In this document: positions 33,073 to 43,171 of the stretch, piece after piece
Layout of the letters: each line of letters begins with the position of its first letter
Position numbering within the stretch: the stretch's first letter is position 1
Source of the DNA: Chitinimonas sp. BJYL2
GTDB lineage: Bacteria; Pseudomonadota; Gammaproteobacteria; Burkholderiales; Chitinimonadaceae
NCBI RefSeq assembly: GCF_027257935.1
Contig: NZ_JANZKW010000006.1
Coordinates: 119,175 to 183,174 of the forward strand
Reading direction: 5' to 3'
DNA length: 64,000 bases
Translations under genes and position numbers: made by a program
The notes under the pieces: model-generated
Databases searched by the model: none
What the model was told of the DNA's origin: nothing
Seen by the model: only the letters and a program-made list of their open reading frames with translations

Positions 33073-34784
33073 TGCATGAACTTCTGCCCCCCATCATGTT
33101 CGCGTCGCTGATCATCTTCTTGCTGATCGGCTACCCGGTTGCCTTTGCCCTCTCCGCCGTCGGTCTGTTGTTTGCGTTTATCGGCATAGAAGCGGGTCTG
33201 ATGCCCGCGGCACTGCTGCAGGCACTGCCTCAGCAGGTCTTCGACATCATGAAGAACGACACATTGCTGGCGATCCCGTTCTTCACCTTCATGGGACTGA
33301 TACTTGAGCGATCCGGCATGGCTGAGGACATGCTCGATACCATCGGCCAGCTGTTCGGCAGTATTCGCGGGGGGCTGGCCTATGCCGTGATCTTTGTCGG
33401 CGCCCTGTTGGCTGCGACCACCGGCGTAGTGGCCGCTTCAGTGATCTCGATGGGCCTGATCTCGTTGCCCATCATGATGCGCTACGGTTACGACGCCCGC
33501 CTGGCCTCCGGCGTGATCGCGGCATCCGGTACGTTGGCCCAAATCATCCCGCCCTCGCTGGTACTGATCGTGCTGGCTGACCAGCTGGGTACATCCGTCG
33601 GCGACATGTATGCCGGTGCCTTGGTACCGGGGCTGGTGCTGGTCGGTCTCTACACCGCCTATGTGTTCCTGGTCACCATCATCAAACCCGCTGCAGCGCC
33701 CGCCCTGCCGCCGGAGGCACGCACACTGCGCGAAGCCGACGGCAGCAGCGGCATGCCTTCACTGCTCGCGCTGCTGGCCATCTCCATCGTTGCCGGACTG
33801 GCCTACGACCAGTACCACTATGCCGCGACGGATCGTCCGCTGGACGAACGCATCATCGTGTCGGCACTCGTCGGTATCGGTATTGCCTTTACCGCTGCCG
33901 TTGCCAACCGTATCAGCGGTTTGCGTCTGCTGAGCAAGGTGGCCGAGCGCGTAGTGTTTGTCATGGTGCCGCCTCTGATGCTGATCTTCCTCGTGCTTGG
34001 CACCATCTTCCTTGGTGTGGCCACCCCCACCGAGGGCGGTGCCATGGGTGCTGCGGGCGCCATCATCCTCGCCATGATCAAGCGCCGGCTGAGCTGGGAC
34101 CTGACACGTCAGGCCATGAACTCGACACTCAAGCTCACCACCTTTGTCGTCTTCATCCTGATCGGTGCCCGCGTGTTCCGGATTGCCTTCATCGGCCTGG
34201 ACGGCGACGCTTGGGTGGAACATCTGTTCGACAGCCTCCCGGGCGGTGTGGTCGGCTTCCTGATCGTCGTCAACATCCTGATCTTCCTGCTGGCTTTCTT
34301 CCTCGACTTTTTCGAGATCGCCTTCATCCTTGTACCTCTGCTTGCGCCCATCGCCGCCAAGCTGGGTATCGATCTCGTCTGGTTCGGCGTGATGTTGGGG
34401 GTGAACATGCAGACCTCCTTCATGCACCCGCCCTTCGGGTTTGCGCTGTTCTACCTTCGCAGCGTGGCCCCGCCTGCGATCAAGACGACCGATATCTATC
34501 GTGGTGCCATTCCCTTCGTGATCATCCAGATCATCATGGTGGCGCTGGTGATCGGCTTTCCGAAGCTGGTTACCCATGCCCTGCACAAACATGACGGCAC
34601 CAGCACGCAGAGTACGGAAGAAGTGCTCCAGCAACTCTCGGATGACACCCAGGAGGCGCCCGCACCGGAAGAACAGGACCCCGGCGCCATGATGCTGGAA
34701 AGTGGCGGCGCGCCCGCTGCGGAGCCCGATCCGGCGGCCGCCCTGATGGAAGAGGCCGCCCGGCAGCAAGACAAGCAACCCTGA
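33072..34784 (+). CDS. TRAP transporter large permease (DctM type, extended)
   Basis: A 570-aa inner-membrane translocase, about 140 residues longer than a typical DctM. The core motifs are present (NDTLLAIPFFTFMGLILERSG, GGLAYAVIFVGALLAATTGVVAASVISMG, FLDFFEIAFILVPLLAPI, MHPPFGFALFYLRSVAP). Extra elements are a loop with two added helices in the middle (about 210-290) and a cytoplasmic tail rich in Glu/Pro/Ala (about 515-570). This extended form is typical of TakP-type alpha-keto-acid systems. Start codon overlaps the DctQ stop. Confidence 0.92.
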   Translation: MHELLPPIMFASLIIFLLIGYPVAFALSAVGLLFAFIGIEAGLMPAALLQALPQQVFDIMKNDTLLAIPFFTFMGLILERSGMAEDMLDTIGQLFGSIRGGLAYAVIFVGALLAATTGVVAASVISMGLISLPIMMRYGYDARLASGVIAASGTLAQIIPPSLVLIVLADQLGTSVGDMYAGALVPGLVLVGLYTAYVFLVTIIKPAAAPALPPEARTLREADGSSGMPSLLALLAISIVAGLAYDQYHYAATDRPLDERIIVSALVGIGIAFTAAVANRISGLRLLSKVAERVVFVMVPPLMLIFLVLGTIFLGVATPTEGGAMGAAGAIILAMIKRRLSWDLTRQAMNSTLKLTTFVVFILIGARVFRIAFIGLDGDAWVEHLFDSLPGGVVGFLIVVNILIFLLAFFLDFFEIAFILVPLLAPIAAKLGIDLVWFGVMLGVNMQTSFMHPPFGFALFYLRSVAPPAIKTTDIYRGAIPFVIIQIIMVALVIGFPKLVTHALHKHDGTSTQSTEEVLQQLSDDTQEAPAPEEQDPGAMMLESGGAPAAEPDPAAALMEEAARQQDKQP

Positions 34785-34841
34785 TCAAGCCCGACCCGGC
34801 ATGGTGCCGCCATGCCATCACCCAAGAAGAAGGAGCAGACC

Positions 34842-35930
34842 GTGGAAAGACGCAGTTTTCTCAAAAAAGCCGGTGTTGGCGCCGCAGCCGCGGCGGGTAT
34901 GTCCGCCCCTGCCATTGCAGCAGGTGAACCGAATATCCAGTGGCGCATCACCTCAAGCTTTCCTAAGAGCCTGGACACCATCTACGGCGGTGCCGAGCAG
35001 CTGGCCAAGCGCGTAGGCGAGCTCACTGATGGCAAGTTCCAGATCAAGGTGTCGGCTGCAGGGGAAATCGTCCCCGGCCTGCAGGCACTCGATGCCGTGC
35101 AGAACGGTACGGTACAGGCCTGCCATACCTGCGGCTATTACTATGTGGGCAAGAACAAGACCTTCGCGTTCGATACCTCGGTCCCCTTTGGCCTGTCGTC
35201 GCGCCAGCAAGCAGCCTGGATGTACTACGGCGGTGGCCTGCAGCTGATGCGCGAGTTCCTGCGTGATTACAAGGTCATCAGTTTTTATGGCGGCAATACC
35301 GGCACCCAGATGGGCGGCTGGTTCCGTAACCCGGTCAAGTCGCTGGCCGAGGTCAAAGGTTTGAAGATCCGCATCCCGGGCATCGGTGGCGAAGTGTGGT
35401 CGCGCCTGGGCGCGGTGCCGCAAACGCTGGCAGGGGGCGATATTTACCCCGCGCTCGAAAAGGGGACGATTGACGCTGCCGAGTGGGTGGGCCCCTACGA
35501 CGACGAGAAGCTGGGCTTCTACAAGGTCGCCAAGAACTACTTCTACCCAGGCTGGTGGGAGCCAGGTCCGCAAATCTCGTTCTATGTGAACATCGACGAG
35601 TGGAACAAGCTGCCCAAGATGTATCAGGCCGCCTGGGAGGTGGCCGCAGCTGAGGCAGCCATCTCCATGCAGGCCGAGTACGACGCCAAGAACCCGCAAG
35701 CCTTGGTGCGCTTGCTGCAGAACGGCGTGAAGCTGCACAAGTATCCGGCCGACATCCTCAAGGCGGCGCAAAAAGCAGCGTTCGACATTTACGACGAAGA
35801 AGCGGCCAAAAACCCATCATTCCGGAAGATCTTCACCGAGTGGAAGAAATTCCGCGGCGCAGAACAAGGCTGGTTCAGCCTGGCTGAGTCCGGTCTCGAA
35901 AGTTTCATGTATTCGAACCGCGTCAAGTAA
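34842..35930 (+). CDS. TRAP transporter substrate-binding protein (TakP-like), Tat-exported
   Basis: A 362-aa periplasmic receptor. The Tat signal ERRSFLKKAGVGAAAAAGMS ends at APAIAAGE. The mature protein has SSFPKSLDTIYGGAEQLAKR, EIVPGLQALDAVQNGT, QMGGWFRNPVKSL and the very characteristic GGDIYPALEKGTIDAAEWVG and YDDEKLGFYKVAKNYFYPGW. These are shared with the 2-oxoacid-binding TakP of Rhodobacter, so pyruvate-like or other keto acids are probable ligands. The GTG at 34842 is preferred over ATG 34812 because AAGGAG lies 7 nt upstream. Confidence 0.9.
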   Translation: MERRSFLKKAGVGAAAAAGMSAPAIAAGEPNIQWRITSSFPKSLDTIYGGAEQLAKRVGELTDGKFQIKVSAAGEIVPGLQALDAVQNGTVQACHTCGYYYVGKNKTFAFDTSVPFGLSSRQQAAWMYYGGGLQLMREFLRDYKVISFYGGNTGTQMGGWFRNPVKSLAEVKGLKIRIPGIGGEVWSRLGAVPQTLAGGDIYPALEKGTIDAAEWVGPYDDEKLGFYKVAKNYFYPGWWEPGPQISFYVNIDEWNKLPKMYQAAWEVAAAEAAISMQAEYDAKNPQALVRLLQNGVKLHKYPADILKAAQKAAFDIYDEEAAKNPSFRKIFTEWKKFRGAEQGWFSLAESGLESFMYSNRVK

Positions 35931-35951
35931 ACCGAACAGCCAGCCAAAAAC

Positions 35952-35976
35952 AAAACCCGCGGTGAACGCGGGTTTT
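35952..35976 (+). terminator. Terminator after the TRAP operon
   Basis: Stem AAAACCCGCG / CGCGGGTTTT (loop GTGAA), then GTTTTG; 21 nt beyond the stop. Confidence 0.88.
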
Positions 35977-36027
35977 GTTTTGTAGCGCACGGGCTTGTGG
36001 CGCAGGGGTGCAGAAACCGAAGTGCGC

Positions 36028-36675
36028 TTAGTGCCCGGACTTGGGTTTCTCGGCCGGTTTATCCCCGGGTTTGACCGCAGGGGTCTTGGTCTCCGCGGGT
36101 TTACTTCCGTAGCCACCTGGCATGCTGTTCATGGATTCGATCGCGTTCTTGAGATCCAGGCAGCGGATATCCGCCTTGCTGCTCACGGCGCGATCGGGCA
36201 GCTCACATTCCTTTTCGCCAAACTTGAGCATCGCCCCCTTGACCGCTTGCTGCACCTTAGGACTGGCACCGCCTGCCGCCAGCGAGTCGCGGACTTCTCC
36301 GAGCACTTTGTCCATGGTTTCGCGTTCAATACGCGCACGCTCCAGTAGCTCTTTGAGCTGCTCAATATCCCGCACCTGCGCTGCCAAGGTCGTCTTGACC
36401 TGATCGAGCTCCTTTTCGGCCACGTCTTTCTCTGCCAGCGCCTTGGTTTCAGCCGCTCGGGCAGCCTTGGTCTGGGCCAGCAGATTCTGCTCCACCGTCT
36501 GGTTGCGTTTGGTCGCCAGCGCCAGACCACCCAGAAAACCGCCCGCCCCGATGCCGACAATCAGCAACAAGAGCAGCACGCCCATCAAGATCGGGACAGC
36601 ACCGCCCGTACGGACCATCAGCACGATTCGCTTCACCAAGGGCAGCTTGGCTGCTTGTTCATTTGACGTTGTCAT
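36028..36675 (-). CDS. Membrane-anchored coiled-coil protein, unknown function
   Basis: A 215-aa protein with one membrane helix (about 27-52: GGAVPILMGVLLLLLIVGIGAGGFLGG), then a long coiled coil (about 55-125: QNLLAQTKAARAAETKALAE through EQLKELLERARIERE), a short domain with two Cys (KECELPDRA, IRCLDLKNAI), and a Lys/Pro tail (KPAEKPKSGH). No family is recognised. Start ATG 36675 has AGAGGA upstream. It lies just downstream of tRNA-Asn. Confidence 0.7.
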   Translation of the reverse strand: MTTSNEQAAKLPLVKRIVLMVRTGGAVPILMGVLLLLLIVGIGAGGFLGGLALATKRNQTVEQNLLAQTKAARAAETKALAEKDVAEKELDQVKTTLAAQVRDIEQLKELLERARIERETMDKVLGEVRDSLAAGGASPKVQQAVKGAMLKFGEKECELPDRAVSSKADIRCLDLKNAIESMNSMPGGYGSKPAETKTPAVKPGDKPAEKPKSGH

Positions 36676-36769
36676 GCGATCCTCTAAGTAGCCCGAACAC
36701 GGCCACAACCGTGGCTTTAACCGTTTTAGCGAGAGATGCGAGTTGCGTCAAACAAAGCACAAAAAACAA

Positions 36770-36797
36770 AACCGCAAAGCCTTTCGACTTTGCGGTT
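36770..36797 (-). terminator. Terminator after tRNA-Asn
   Basis: Stem AACCGCAAAG / CTTTGCGGTT with an 8-nt loop; on the minus strand followed by TTGTTTTTTG. Confidence 0.88.
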
Positions 36798-36808
36798 CTG
36801 GTGTTCAG

Positions 36809-36884
36809 TGGCTCCTCGACCTGGGCTCGAACCAGGGACCTACGGATTAACAGTCCGGCGCTCTACCGACTGAGCTATCGAGGA
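36809..36884 (-). tRNA. tRNA-Asn (GTT)
   Basis: A 76-nt cloverleaf including encoded CCA on the minus strand. Acceptor TCCTCGA pairs with TCGAGGA; D-arm GCTCAGTCGGTAGAGC; anticodon stem-loop CGGACTGTTAATCCG with anticodon GTT; T-arm CTGGTTCGAGCCCAG. Confidence 0.97.
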
Positions 36885-36965
36885 ACTGAGAAGCTGGCTA
36901 TGATAATGAGCCAGTACCCTTCGTGTCAACCCGGCATGTTGCCGGACAGAATAAAGTGAGGCCGC

Positions 36966-38225
36966 ATGTCAGCCCTCAAGAAAATCCTGATCACCCTGGC
37001 CGTACTGGCCGCCATTGTTGCGCTGGTGCCTGTACTCATTCCTTATGATCGCTACAAAGGGGATATCGAGCAGGCCATGTCTGCCCGCCTGGGGACCGAC
37101 GCCCAGATCGGATCCATTGCGTTCAGTTACAGTCCCAAGCCGCAAATCGTGCTGCAGGGGCTCACCCTTGGCCGAGCCGGGGAAGGCACGGTCGACCAGA
37201 TCATCGTGCCGCTGACGTTGAAGAACCTGCTCAACCTGCGCAAGGAACTGACTGACGTCGTGCTCGAAAAGGCCCAGTTCACCGAGGCTTTCGCGCGTTC
37301 GCTACCCTCGCGGCTCAAACCCAACCCCAACGGCAAGGACATCCACTTTGCCGCACTACGCCTTGAACGCTTGATGATCAAGCTCGACAAGGAAACCGTC
37401 GGTCCGCTCTCCGGTGTGTTGCGTTTCAATCCGGACGGTACATTCAAACTGGTCACCGTAACGGACACCGACGGTCGCGCCAATCTCACTGTGAAACCCG
37501 ATGGTGACGCGTTCGATCTGGACTTCGATGCCAAGAACTGGGTCTTGCCCGGTGCGTATCCGGATATCCGCTTCGATCAGCTGATCGTGCGTGGCAAGGC
37601 CAGCAAGGAAGGCGTGGTGGTCGACGACGTGAATGGCATGATTTTCGGCTCGGTGGTCATAGGTCAGGGACAACTGACCTGGACCGACGGCTGGCGGCTC
37701 ATTGGTAAGCTGCAGACCCGCAGCATGCAGGCCGATCCCTTGATCAGTGTGTTCAGCGCCAACAGCCGCAGCACCGGGCGAATGGCGGCCTCGGGCGACT
37801 TCGAGTTTACCGGCGACAGCTACGAAACCCTGTTCGACCAGCGCCGTATCGATATCAACTTCACCATCAGCGATGGCAATCTGCACAACTTCGACTTGAT
37901 TGCGCCGCTGAAGTCCCAATCTCCCGTCATGCAGCAACGTGGCGGCCAGACACGGTTTGATACGTTGCGCGGCGACTTCAACCTCAATAATGATGTCGTC
38001 ACCCTCAAGAATCTGCTTCTGGATGCCGGTAAGTTCACCGCGACCAGCAGCCTGCAGATTGATGCGGACAAGAAGCTCAAGGGGCGGATCAACGCCAAGC
38101 TGGCGAGCGGTGCGATCGTGGTGGGTGCGCAACTGGCCGTTGAAGGCACGCTGGATGCGCCGGCCCTGCGCTCGGCTGGTGCTTACAAGCCCGGCGGACG
38201 CGAAAGCACCACCAGTATTTTCTGA
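36966..38225 (+). CDS. AsmA family protein
   Basis: A 419-aa inner-membrane-anchored periplasmic protein. N-terminal membrane helix (5-26), then the AsmA domain: an opening YKGDIEQAMSARLGTDAQIGSIAFSYSPKPQIVLQG-like region, a beta-rich middle, and the C-terminal AsmA region (GGQTRFDTLRGDFNLNNDVVTLKNLLLDAG, KKLKGRINAKL). AsmA-like proteins are thought to bridge the envelope and move phospholipids. The ATG at 36966 follows GTGAGGCCGC. Confidence 0.87.
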   Translation: MSALKKILITLAVLAAIVALVPVLIPYDRYKGDIEQAMSARLGTDAQIGSIAFSYSPKPQIVLQGLTLGRAGEGTVDQIIVPLTLKNLLNLRKELTDVVLEKAQFTEAFARSLPSRLKPNPNGKDIHFAALRLERLMIKLDKETVGPLSGVLRFNPDGTFKLVTVTDTDGRANLTVKPDGDAFDLDFDAKNWVLPGAYPDIRFDQLIVRGKASKEGVVVDDVNGMIFGSVVIGQGQLTWTDGWRLIGKLQTRSMQADPLISVFSANSRSTGRMAASGDFEFTGDSYETLFDQRRIDINFTISDGNLHNFDLIAPLKSQSPVMQQRGGQTRFDTLRGDFNLNNDVVTLKNLLLDAGKFTATSSLQIDADKKLKGRINAKLASGAIVVGAQLAVEGTLDAPALRSAGAYKPGGRESTTSIF

Positions 38226-38247
38226 CCGGCATATAGCACGGCTCGCG

Positions 38248-38276
38248 CAAATCGCCGGCTGCATGCCGGCGATTTG
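38248..38276 (+). terminator. Hairpin after the AsmA-like gene
   Basis: Stem CAAATCGCCGGC / GCCGGCGATTTG with loop TGCAT, then CTTTG; a strong stem but a short T-run. Confidence 0.65.
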
Positions 38277-38296
38277 CTTTGAAGAACAGGACGGGA

Positions 38297-39325
38297 ATGA
38301 TGAACTGGCAAGATTTTCTGCGAGAACAAGGCGCCAGCGGGGAGACGGTGGCATTTGCTCTACCCGCTGGTCTGGCAGCACTAGAAAGCGGTGCCACGTT
38401 GGTGCCGCTGGGTGACTTCGGTCTGATCCGCTTCAGCGGCGAGGAGACGCTGCCCTTCCTGCACGGCCAGCTCTCGAACGATGTCAAAAAGATCGGCGAG
38501 CATGGTGCGCAGTACGCTACCTACTCCACGCCCAAGGGCCGCATGCTGACCAGCCTGTTGCTGGTGCAGGATGGTGAGGATACCTTGCTGGTACTCCCCC
38601 AGACACTGCAGGCCGCCATCCAGAAGCGCCTGTCCATGTATGTGCTGCGGAGCAAAACCAGGGCCAGCGATGCCAATGGCGAGCGGATCATGCTGGGACT
38701 AGCGGGCCCGCAAGCCGCTCGCCTGATCGAGCAGGTTTTCGGCAGCCTGCCCGCTACACTGCAAAGCCAGCCGGTAACAGGCGGCAAGCTGGTTGCGCTG
38801 AGTCACGATCGCTACCTGCTGATCGTCGCACCCGAGACCGCAACCCAACATTGGCAAGCCTTGACCGCGGCGGGCGCCGTGGCCGGCTGCAGCGAAGCCT
38901 GGCAACTGGCCGAGATCCGCGCTGGTCTCGTCTGGGTACAGCCCGCCACGCAAGAAGAATTTGTCGCCCAGATGGCCAATATGGAACTGATCGGCGCGGT
39001 CAATTTCAAGAAAGGTTGCTATCCAGGCCAGGAAATCGTCGCGCGCACCCAGTATCTGGGCAAGCTGAAACGTCGCACCATCCGCGTGCAGAGCACCGTG
39101 GCAATGGAACCGGGCGATGCAGTGTACAGCCCGGAAATGAATGGCCAGGCATCCGGGCAGATTGCTGCGGCGGCGCCCAACGCTGCCGGCAACTGGGAAG
39201 CACTCGCCGTGGTGCAGCTCGGCAGCATTGCGCAAGGCCTGCACTTACAAAGCGATACCGGCCCCGTGCTAACGCCCTTGTCGCTGCCTTACGCTATACC
39301 TGAGCTGGAAGCAGGAGCGGCCTAA
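38297..39325 (+). CDS. ygfZ: YgfZ folate-binding iron-sulfur cluster maintenance protein
   Basis: A 342-aa GcvT-related protein that binds tetrahydrofolate and assists synthesis or repair of certain Fe-S enzymes, including MiaB. The diagnostic motif KGCYPGQEIVAR is present near residue 235, with conserved Cys. Start at MMNWQDFL (38297; ATG 38300 also possible) follows AGGACGGGA; the TTG-like codon at 38279 is rejected. It is convergent with folE2 across a shared terminator. Confidence 0.93.
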   Translation: MMNWQDFLREQGASGETVAFALPAGLAALESGATLVPLGDFGLIRFSGEETLPFLHGQLSNDVKKIGEHGAQYATYSTPKGRMLTSLLLVQDGEDTLLVLPQTLQAAIQKRLSMYVLRSKTRASDANGERIMLGLAGPQAARLIEQVFGSLPATLQSQPVTGGKLVALSHDRYLLIVAPETATQHWQALTAAGAVAGCSEAWQLAEIRAGLVWVQPATQEEFVAQMANMELIGAVNFKKGCYPGQEIVARTQYLGKLKRRTIRVQSTVAMEPGDAVYSPEMNGQASGQIAAAAPNAAGNWEALAVVQLGSIAQGLHLQSDTGPVLTPLSLPYAIPELEAGAA

Positions 39326-39340
39326 GCGCCCTGCCCAGAT

Positions 39341-39379
39341 CAACAAAAAGCCCGCCAGTGTCCGGCGGGCTTTTTGTTG
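39341..39379. terminator. Bidirectional terminator between ygfZ and folE2
   Basis: A 16-bp stem CAACAAAAAGCCCGCC / GGCGGGCTTTTTGTTG with a 7-nt loop, A- and T-rich on both ends. Confidence 0.92.
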
Positions 39380-39394
39380 GGGCGGGCAAACCGA

Positions 39395-40201
39395 TCAAGC
39401 GGTACGCTTGTCGTGCTCGATCAAGGCATAAGCCGAATGATTGTGGATAGATTCGAAGTTCTCCACCTCGAGCACATAGGCATCAATCGCGGTCACCGCA
39501 TTCAGGCGCACCGCCACATCGCGGATCATGTCTTCGACAAACTTGGGGTTGTCGTAAGCACGCTCGGTCACGTACTTCTCATCGGGGCGCTTGAGCAGGC
39601 CGAACAGCTCGCACGAGGCCTCGTCCTCGACCAGACGAATCAGATCATCGATCCATACACTCTGACCAAGTGTTGCGGTGACGGTAACGTGAGAGCGCTG
39701 ATTGTGCGCGCCATATTCGGAGATTTTCTTGGAGCACGGACACAGGCTGGTCGTGGGCACCAGCACACGCACCTTCTGCTCGTAAACACCTTTGCGGACT
39801 TCGCCAATCAGGCTGACTTCGTAGTCCATCAGGCTTTGCACACCCGATACCGGCGCAGCCTTGCGCACAAAGTAAGGGAAACGCAGCTCGATATAGCCGG
39901 TGTCGGCTTCCAGCTTTTCCAGCATGCCACGTAGCAAGGGTTCGAAGTTGGCAACCGAGATCGGCTCGCTGCGATCATTGAGGATCTGCACAAAGCGCGA
40001 CATGTGCGTGCCCTTGAACTCGGCAGGCAGATAGACATACATGTCCACAGAGGCCACGGTAGGCTGGGCCACACCCTGCTTGTCGATGATGTTCAGCGGG
40101 TGGCGGATGGACTTGATGCCGACCTTGCTGATGGGGATGTTGCGCACGTCGCGCGAGCTTTGCACATCCTCGATCGAGGCCGGCGTTTGGGGCGAATTCA
40201 T
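39395..40201 (-). CDS. folE2: GTP cyclohydrolase FolE2
   Basis: A 268-aa metal-flexible GTP cyclohydrolase (type IB) that forms 7,8-dihydroneopterin triphosphate for folate synthesis; it replaces zinc-dependent FolE. The active-site Cys lies in [21 protein letters not shown], followed by the HNQRSH motif. No zinc-responsive (Zur) operator is obvious upstream. Start ATG 40201 with no strong ribosome site visible (AGGATCGCATC). Confidence 0.94.
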   Translation of the reverse strand: MNSPQTPASIEDVQSSRDVRNIPISKVGIKSIRHPLNIIDKQGVAQPTVASVDMYVYLPAEFKGTHMSRFVQILNDRSEPISVANFEPLLRGMLEKLEADTGYIELRFPYFVRKAAPVSGVQSLMDYEVSLIGEVRKGVYEQKVRVLVPTTSLCPCSKKISEYGAHNQRSHVTVTATLGQSVWIDDLIRLVEDEASCELFGLLKRPDEKYVTERAYDNPKFVEDMIRDVAVRLNAVTAIDAYVLEVENFESIHNHSAYALIEHDKRTA

Positions 40202-40317
40202 GATGCGATCCTGTGGGCTAGGTCTGGATTGTACCGGGCCATAAATACCCGAGTAAACTTATCGGGAATTGAGGCCGCATTGTGCGCAATTCAAGCGCAG
40301 CCCGTGATTGATTCTCG

Positions 40318-40345
40318 CAATCCCGGCAATAGCCTGCCGGGATTG
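40318..40345 (-). terminator. Hairpin downstream of dxs
   Basis: Stem CAATCCCGGCA / TGCCGGGATTG with a 6-nt loop, 22 nt after the minus-strand dxs stop. The T-run is poor on the minus strand, so termination is only probable. Confidence 0.6.
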
Positions 40346-40367
40346 GCTTGTTTTCAACGGCTTGGGA

Positions 40368-42218
40368 TCAAATCCCGAAAGCGCTGCGGATGCTGGCTTC
40401 AATACCCGCCGCATCCAGGCCGCACTCGGCCAGCTGCTGGGCCGGATCGCCATGGTCCACATAGCGGTCGGGCAGACCCAGATGCAGCACGCGGCGTGCA
40501 TAGCCGGCAGCGTTGAGCGCCTCGCTCAAGGCCGAGCCCGCACCGCCCATGATGCTGTTCTCTTCCACCGTCACCAGCAGTTCGTGGCTGTCGGCCAACT
40601 GTTTGACCAGTTCCACGTCCAAGGGTTTGACCCAGCGCATGTTCGCCACCGTGGCATCCAGCGCCTCGCCCGCCTTGAGTGCGGGGGCCACCATGGTGCC
40701 GAACGCCAGAATGGCAATACGCTTGCCCTGACGACGGGTCTCGCCCTTGCCCACAGGCAGGGCTGTGAACGCTTTGGCGATTTCCACACCGGGGCCGGTG
40801 CCGCGCGGGTAACGCACGGCGGTGGGCTGGTTCATCTGGAAGGCCGTATAGAGCATCTGCCGGCATTCGTTCTCATCCGATGGCGCGAGGATGGCCATGT
40901 TCGGGATGCAGCGCAAAAAGCTCAGATCAAAGCTGCCGGCATGCGTCGGGCCATCGGCCCCCACCAGACCCGCGCGATCAATTGCAAACACCACGGGCAG
41001 GTTCTGCAAGGCCACGTCGTGGATCAGCTGGTCATAGGCACGCTGCAGAAAGGTTGAATAGATGGCGACCACGGGCTTGATGCCTTCACAGGCCATGCCG
41101 CCGGCAAAGGTCACCGCGTGCTGCTCGGCAATGCCCACGTCGTAGTAACGATCGGGGAAGCGCTTTTCGAACTCGACCATGCCCGAACCCTCGCGCATGG
41201 CCGGCGTAATGCCAACCAGACGCGGGTCCTGTTCGGCCATATCGCACAGCCACTGGCCAAACACCTGGGTGTAGGTCGGCTTGGCGGCGGCCTTGGGCGC
41301 CATGCCATCGGCCGGGGTGAACGGCGTAACGGCGTGATACTTGACCGGATCGCCCTCGGCCAGCTTGTAACCGTGACCCTTCTTGGTGACGATGTGCAGG
41401 AACTGCGGGCCCGACAGACTCTTGAGGTTGCGCAGCGTGGGCACCAGGGTATCGAGGTCGTGGCCATCGATCGGGCCCACGTAATGGAAGCCGAATTCCT
41501 CGAACAGCGTGGACGGCGTCAGGAAGCCCTTCACATGCTCTTCCGAGCGGCGCACGAACTCGTGCAGCGGCGGCATGTTTTCGAGCACCTTGGAGCCGGT
41601 GTTGCGGAAGCCTTGATAGAACTTGCCCGACAGCAGCTTGGCCAGATAGGCGTTGAATGCACCCACGTTCGGCGAGATCGACATCTCGTTGTCGTTGAGC
41701 ACGACCAGCAAGTCGGTCGCCTGCTTGTCGCCGGCATTGAACAGCGCTTCAAATGCCTGACCTGCCGTCATGGCGCCATCGCCGATCACCGCGATGCACT
41801 TGCGTGTATCGCCACGCAGCTTGCTGGCCTCGGCCATGCCGGCGGCGGCGCCGATGCTGGTCGAGCTGTGGCCAACGCCGAAGGTATCGTAATCACTCTC
41901 TTCGCGCTTGGGAAAGCCGGCCAACCCGCCGTACTTTCGCATGGTGTTCATGCGTTCGCGGCGGCCAGTCAGTACCTTGTGCGGGTAGGTCTGGTGACCC
42001 ACGTCCCACACCAGCCGGTCATCGGGCGTATCGAACACGTAGTGGATGGCGATGGTCAGTTCCACGCTGCCGAGGTTGGAGGCAAAGTGCCCGCCGGTCT
42101 GGCTCACCGATTCGAGCAGGAACGCGCGCAGCTCCTCGGCCAGCGGCTTGAGCTGGCTGGGATCGAGGCGGCGCAGATCGGCCGGGGTGTGGATGGTATC
42201 GAGCAGCGGGTAAGGCAT
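40368..42218 (-). CDS. dxs: 1-deoxy-D-xylulose-5-phosphate synthase
   Basis: A 616-aa thiamine-diphosphate enzyme that condenses pyruvate and glyceraldehyde-3-phosphate, the first step of the MEP isoprenoid pathway. Thiamine-binding [18 protein letters not shown], catalytic [16 protein letters not shown] region and transketolase-like [15 protein letters not shown] are present. Start [10 protein letters not shown] at 42218 matches the family length. It closes the operon xseB-ispA-dxs; ispA ends 56 nt upstream. Confidence 0.97.
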   Translation of the reverse strand: MPYPLLDTIHTPADLRRLDPSQLKPLAEELRAFLLESVSQTGGHFASNLGSVELTIAIHYVFDTPDDRLVWDVGHQTYPHKVLTGRRERMNTMRKYGGLAGFPKREESDYDTFGVGHSSTSIGAAAGMAEASKLRGDTRKCIAVIGDGAMTAGQAFEALFNAGDKQATDLLVVLNDNEMSISPNVGAFNAYLAKLLSGKFYQGFRNTGSKVLENMPPLHEFVRRSEEHVKGFLTPSTLFEEFGFHYVGPIDGHDLDTLVPTLRNLKSLSGPQFLHIVTKKGHGYKLAEGDPVKYHAVTPFTPADGMAPKAAAKPTYTQVFGQWLCDMAEQDPRLVGITPAMREGSGMVEFEKRFPDRYYDVGIAEQHAVTFAGGMACEGIKPVVAIYSTFLQRAYDQLIHDVALQNLPVVFAIDRAGLVGADGPTHAGSFDLSFLRCIPNMAILAPSDENECRQMLYTAFQMNQPTAVRYPRGTGPGVEIAKAFTALPVGKGETRRQGKRIAILAFGTMVAPALKAGEALDATVANMRWVKPLDVELVKQLADSHELLVTVEENSIMGGAGSALSEALNAAGYARRVLHLGLPDRYVDHGDPAQQLAECGLDAAGIEASIRSAFGI

Positions 42219-42274
42219 GGGAAGCGGTCTTGTCAGTTTGCCGCCGGTGGCACCGGCGGACAGCAATCAAATGA

Positions 42275-43171
42275 TCAGAATGCGCGGTGGACGATGAAGT
42301 GTGCGAGTTGTTTGAGTCGCTCGGCGCGCTCGCCAAAGCCGCTCAGGCAGGCCAGCGCTTCAGCTTCCAGCTCTGCCGCGCGTTCCTTGGCCTGCTTGAG
42401 GCCCAGCAGCGCCACATAAGTGGGCTTGTCGTGTGCGGCATCCTTGCCGGCCGTCTTGCCCAACGTGGCGGTATCGGCCTCCACGTCGAGGATATCGTCC
42501 ACCACCTGGAAGGCCAGGCCGATCAGCTTGGCAAAGCGGTCGAGCTTGTCGCGCGCGGCTTGGTCCAGCGCTTCGCCGCAGTAGCTGCCCATCAACACCG
42601 AGGCACGGATCAGTGCCCCCGTCTTGAGGATATGCATGTTTTCGAGTTCCGGCAGCGTCAGCGGCTTGCCGACCGACGCCAGATCGATGGCCTGCCCGCC
42701 CGCCATGCCGGCGGCGCCGGACGCATTGGCAAGGATACGCAGCAGGGTGACCTGATCGCGCGCTTCATCGCACAGGGTATGGCTGGACAGCACTTCGAAG
42801 GCGGCTGTCTGGATCGCATCGCCGGCCAGCAGGGCAGTGGCGTCATCGAACTCCACGTGCACGGTGGGCTTGCCGCGGCGCAGCACATCGTCGTCCATGC
42901 AAGGCATATCGTCGTGTACCAGCGAGTAGGCGTGGATCAGCTCAACAGCGGCGGCGGCATATTGCAGACGCTCGGCCGATGCAGCCACGATCTCGCCAGC
43001 AGCGAATACCAGCAAGGGACGCACACGCTTGCCGCCGCCAAGTACGGCATAGCGCATGGCTTCGTGCAGGCGTTGCGGGTGTACCTGGGCGGAGGGCAGC
43101 ACACTGCCCAGCGCCAGTTCCATCTGTTGCTGGATCGCAAACGACCAAGTCTGGAAATCGTGCTGGCTCAT
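42275..43171 (-). CDS. ispA: Farnesyl diphosphate synthase
   Basis: A 298-aa short-chain prenyltransferase. First Asp-rich motif DDMPCMDDDVLRRG; second DDILDVEAD; small residues two positions before the first motif region are consistent with a C15 product. It makes farnesyl diphosphate for quinones and undecaprenyl phosphate. The start overlaps the xseB stop by four bases (ATGA). Confidence 0.96.
   Translation of the reverse strand: MSQHDFQTWSFAIQQQMELALGSVLPSAQVHPQRLHEAMRYAVLGGGKRVRPLLVFAAGEIVAASAERLQYAAAAVELIHAYSLVHDDMPCMDDDVLRRGKPTVHVEFDDATALLAGDAIQTAAFEVLSSHTLCDEARDQVTLLRILANASGAAGMAGGQAIDLASVGKPLTLPELENMHILKTGALIRASVLMGSYCGEALDQAARDKLDRFAKLIGLAFQVVDDILDVEADTATLGKTAGKDAAHDKPTYVALLGLKQAKERAAELEAEALACLSGFGERAERLKQLAHFIVHRAF

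Noticed and set aside
41118..42419. Long open frame antisense to dxs and ispA (and similarly 31065-32354 antisense to the aminotransferase)
   Set aside because: Shadow frames of GC-rich genes; sequence is low complexity His/Arg/Gly without any family pattern.
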